A DNA stretch of 64,000 nt from Streptomyces sp. Ag109_O5-1 (GTDB taxonomy: Bacteria > Actinomycetota > Actinomycetes > Streptomycetales > Streptomycetaceae): contig NZ_RKQF01000001.1 of the NCBI RefSeq assembly GCF_003814875.1, forward strand, positions 2,852,001-2,916,000, given 5' to 3'. This document shows positions 61,692 through 64,000 of the stretch, one piece after another. The notes beneath the pieces are model-generated. The model saw only the letters and a program-made list of their open reading frames with translations. It made no database searches and was not told the DNA's origin. The position numbers and the translations under genes were made by a program. Position 1 is the first letter of the stretch. The number at the start of each line of letters is the position of its first letter.

Positions 61692-62639
61692 ATGACCATC
61701 CCCTCCGGCACCGCAGCGGTGATCGCCCCGTACGACGGCGACGGTCCGTATCCGCGGGCCTTCGCCCGACAGGGCTGGCGGACTGTGGCCGTCGTACCGG
61801 AGCACCGTCTGCGGCCACCGGCGTACCGGATCGCCCCGATACCCGCCGGATACGCCGGCACGGTCGTGCACCGGGGAGTCCGGCAGACGGTCAAGGCCCT
61901 GCGGGCACTGGGTGTGTCGGCCGTCGTCGCGGGCAGCGCCGAGGGCATCGAAGCGGCCGACCGGATCGCCTGGCAGCTCGGCCTGCCCGGCGCCGATCCG
62001 GCGTCGTCCCCGCTGAGGTACGACCGCGGTGCTCAGGCGGCCCGCCTGTCACGGGCGGGAATCCCCGCTCTGCGGGGCATCCGCACGACGAGTCCGGCCG
62101 CCGCCGTGGCCTGGGCGCGCACCTGCCCGCTGCCCGGCTACCTGCTCGCCCCGGCCGTCGCCGGAATCCCGGTCGAGCCGGTGGAATGCGCGGACGCGCT
62201 CCAGATCAACAGTTCCTGGCCGGTCATGCGGCACGCGGCCGTCCGGTACTCCGGCAGCGCACACCTGGTCCTGACCGAACTGCCCTCCCGCCCGCAGTAC
62301 ACGGTGCAGACCGTCACCCGGCCGGGCCCGGACGGCCGTCCCGAACACGTCGTCACCGGCGTGTGGGAGGACGCCCGCAGCGGGCACGGCCGACCGGACC
62401 CTGCCGGCCCGCTCTCCTCGGACAGCCGGCCGGCCCGGACCCTCACGCTCCGCACGACGCGGGTGCTCGACGCGCTCGGCGTGGCCTGCGGCCCGGCGAC
62501 CACCCGGTTCGCGTACCGGGCCGGCGACGAGCCGCTGCTGGTGTACTCGCTCGCGGCGCCCGTCGTGACACCCGCCGACGAAGCACTGCGCAGGACGACC
62601 GCGGTTCACCTGGTCGCTCCCCGCATGAAGCCGTTGTAG
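61692..62639 (+). CDS. ATP-grasp-like protein with degenerate catalytic region
   Basis: The 315-residue product matches the N-terminal half of ATP-grasp ligases (ALRALGVSAVVAGSAEGIEA, DRIAWQLGLPGADPASSP), but the ATP-binding Lys region is lost: the position of VVKP reads YLLAPA. The C-terminus is short, and its last 11 codons are antisense to the permease fragment, suggesting the original 3' end was lost. ATG 61692 follows GGGAGAG. It may be a pseudo-enzyme or a decaying gene. Confidence 0.6.
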   Translation: MTIPSGTAAVIAPYDGDGPYPRAFARQGWRTVAVVPEHRLRPPAYRIAPIPAGYAGTVVHRGVRQTVKALRALGVSAVVAGSAEGIEAADRIAWQLGLPGADPASSPLRYDRGAQAARLSRAGIPALRGIRTTSPAAAVAWARTCPLPGYLLAPAVAGIPVEPVECADALQINSSWPVMRHAAVRYSGSAHLVLTELPSRPQYTVQTVTRPGPDGRPEHVVTGVWEDARSGHGRPDPAGPLSSDSRPARTLTLRTTRVLDALGVACGPATTRFAYRAGDEPLLVYSLAAPVVTPADEALRRTTAVHLVAPRMKPL

Positions 62640-62969
62640 ATGAAGCGTTGCAGGCAGAGGAAGACGACCAGCGTCGGCAGGATCACCAGGATCGCTCCCG
62701 CCGAGATGATCTCCCAGTGCGCTCCGTAGGGTCCCCGGAAGCGGAACAGTGACGTCGAGATCACGCCAAGGTTCTGGGAGGGCATGTAGAGGAACGGAAT
62801 GTAGAAGTCGTTGTAGACGGCTATGCCCTTGACGATGACGACGGTCGCGATCGCCGGTTTCAGCAGCGGGAGGATGATCCTGAGGTAGATCGTGAACGCG
62901 TTCGCGCCGTCCAGGCGGGCCGATTCGTCCAGGGAGATCGGGATCGAGCGGACGAACTGCAGGAAGATG
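62606..62969 (-). pseudogene. Sugar ABC transporter permease, 5'-truncated
   Basis: The C-terminal half of a MalG-type permease is intact: SIPISLDESARLDGANAF is the ATPase-coupling loop, followed by GIAVYNDFYIPFLYM and FLCLQRFIYNGFMRGATR. Upstream of about 62969 homology stops and the sequence becomes the antisense of a beta-mannosidase. The first roughly 150 residues of the permease are missing. Confidence 0.75.
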
Positions 62970-64000
62970 TGGCTGTGGTGGCCGCGCGGGTACGGTGAAC
63001 AGCCGCTGTACGAGGTCGAGTTGACGCTGCTGCACAAGGACGGGGTGCTCGACTCCTGGCGGCGGCGGGTCGGCTTCCGGACGGTGGAGCTGGACCGGCG
63101 GGCGGATGAGCACGGCACCGGGTTCACCTTCGTGGTGAACGGCGAGCGGCTGTTCGCGCGGGGCGTCAACTGGATCCCGGACGACGTGTTCCCGTCCCGG
63201 GTGACCCGGGAGCGGTACCGGGAGCGCCTCGGGCGGGCCGCCGACGCGGGCGTGGACCTCGTACGGGTCTGGGGCGGCGGGATCTACGAGAGCGAGGACT
63301 TCTACGACACCTGCGACGAGTCGGGGCTGCTGGTGTGGCAGGACTTCCCGTTCGCGTGCGCGGCCTATCCGGAGGAGCAGCCGCTGCGGGGCGAGGTGGA
63401 GGCGGAGGCCCGGGAGAACGTCGTACGGCTGATGCCGCATCCGTCGCTGGCGGTGTGGAACGGCAACAACGAGAACCTGTGGGGCTTCCGGGACTGGGGG
63501 TGGGAGGAGCGGCTGGCCGGGGCATCCTGGGGCGAGGGGTACTACCTGGGGCTGTTGCCGCGGGTGGTGGCCGAGCTGGATCCGACACGGCCGTACACGG
63601 CGGGCAGTCCGTGGTCCGGGTCGTGGGACCGGCATCCGAACGATCCGGCGCACGGCACGCACCACTCCTGGGAGGTGTGGAACCGGGCGGACTACGCGGA
63701 GTACCGCGCCCAAGTGCCGCGATTCGTGGCCGAGTTCGGGTGGCAGGCGCCCCCCGCGTACGCCACGCTGCGGCGCGCGCTGCCGGGTGAGGCGCTCGCG
63801 GCGGACTCCCCCGGGATGCTGCACCACCAGAAGGCGGACGACGGGAACGGGAAGCTGCGGCGCGGCCTGGAGCGGCATTTCGTCTTCCCCGAGGGGGACT
63901 TCGACCGTTGGCACTACCTCACGCAGGTCAACCAGGCGCGCGCCGTGGCCGCCGGGATCGAGCACTGGCGCGCGCACTGGCCGGTGTGCGCGGGCACGGT
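62967..64000 (+). pseudogene. Beta-mannosidase-like GH2 gene, 5'-truncated, runs off the window
   Basis: From WWPRGYGEQPLYE onward the frame matches GH2 beta-mannosidases: NGERLFARGVNWIPDDVFPS, RVWGGGIYESEDFYD, LLVWQDFPFACAAYP, the acid/base region VWNGNNENLWGF and FVAEFGWQAPP. The N-terminal sugar-binding domain and start are missing; 62967 is the first in-frame ATG, at the junction with the permease fragment. It continues beyond 64000, so the C-terminus cannot be judged. Confidence 0.75.

Overview
The window is very GC-rich, uses GTG and TTG starts freely, and carries a conservon, Spo0M, DUF742, DUF3000, DUF6230 and DUF6114 proteins and a gamma-butyrolactone-receptor-like regulator. Together these point to a Streptomyces chromosome, probably core or core-edge, since murC, hemE, rnd and zapE are housekeeping genes. 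No tRNA, rRNA, CRISPR array, intact transposase or prophage module was seen.

Layout. 1-3.5 kb: a secreted protein cut by the window edge, a DUF6230/DUF6114 pair, Spo0M and TatA. 3.6-7.5 kb: a P-type Mg2+-ATPase coupled to an ArsR regulator, a TerB protein and an MFS relic. 7.6-17 kb: an osmoprotectant-type ABC system (ATPase, two permeases, binding protein, and an ammonia-lyase-like protein with an altered cofactor triad) split by a four-gene conservon; 64-bp direct repeats bracket the lyase, binding-protein and conservon block. 17-21.2 kb: a STAND NTPase, a zeta-toxin-like kinase and a small convergent helical protein. 21.6-30 kb: a GT2 gene frameshifted by a palindromic repeat, its partner GT39 membrane glycosyltransferase, and a flavin electron-transfer module (ferric-reductase-like protein, double FMN-binding protein, ApbE) divergent from a two-component system. 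30-43 kb: a PP2C phosphatase, a second MFS relic, msrB-murC, a RibD-like reductase, zapE, a carbonic anhydrase-SulP operon, an SPFH protein, a NodB deacetylase, a zinc ribbon and an ABC exporter. 43-50 kb: PTH2, then two DUF4142 paralogues flanking a DUF692 iron-oxidase-family protein, a TIGR04222 protein and a secreted peptidase. 50-60.6 kb: heme genes (cgoX-hemQ operon and hemE) interleaved with a disulfide reductase, a rhomboid protease, DUF3000, a LuxR-type regulator and RNase D. 60.6-64 kb: a scarred end with a receptor-like TetR, a near-perfect 32-bp operator-like palindrome, a degenerate ATP-grasp protein, and fragments of a sugar ABC permease and a beta-mannosidase joined by an apparent deletion.

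How the genes work together. CgoX and HemQ, with HemE, belong to the Gram-positive coproporphyrin branch of heme synthesis. The reductase, double FMN-binding protein and ApbE fit a route carrying electrons from NAD(P)H across the membrane to covalently bound FMN, probably controlled by the divergent two-component system. Carbonic anhydrase and SulP suggest bicarbonate handling. A family of short GC-rich palindromic repeats sits between many genes and has entered two neighbouring glycosyltransferase genes. Several housekeeping genes have a -10 hexamer 6-8 nt before the start codon and no Shine-Dalgarno, which suggests leaderless transcripts.
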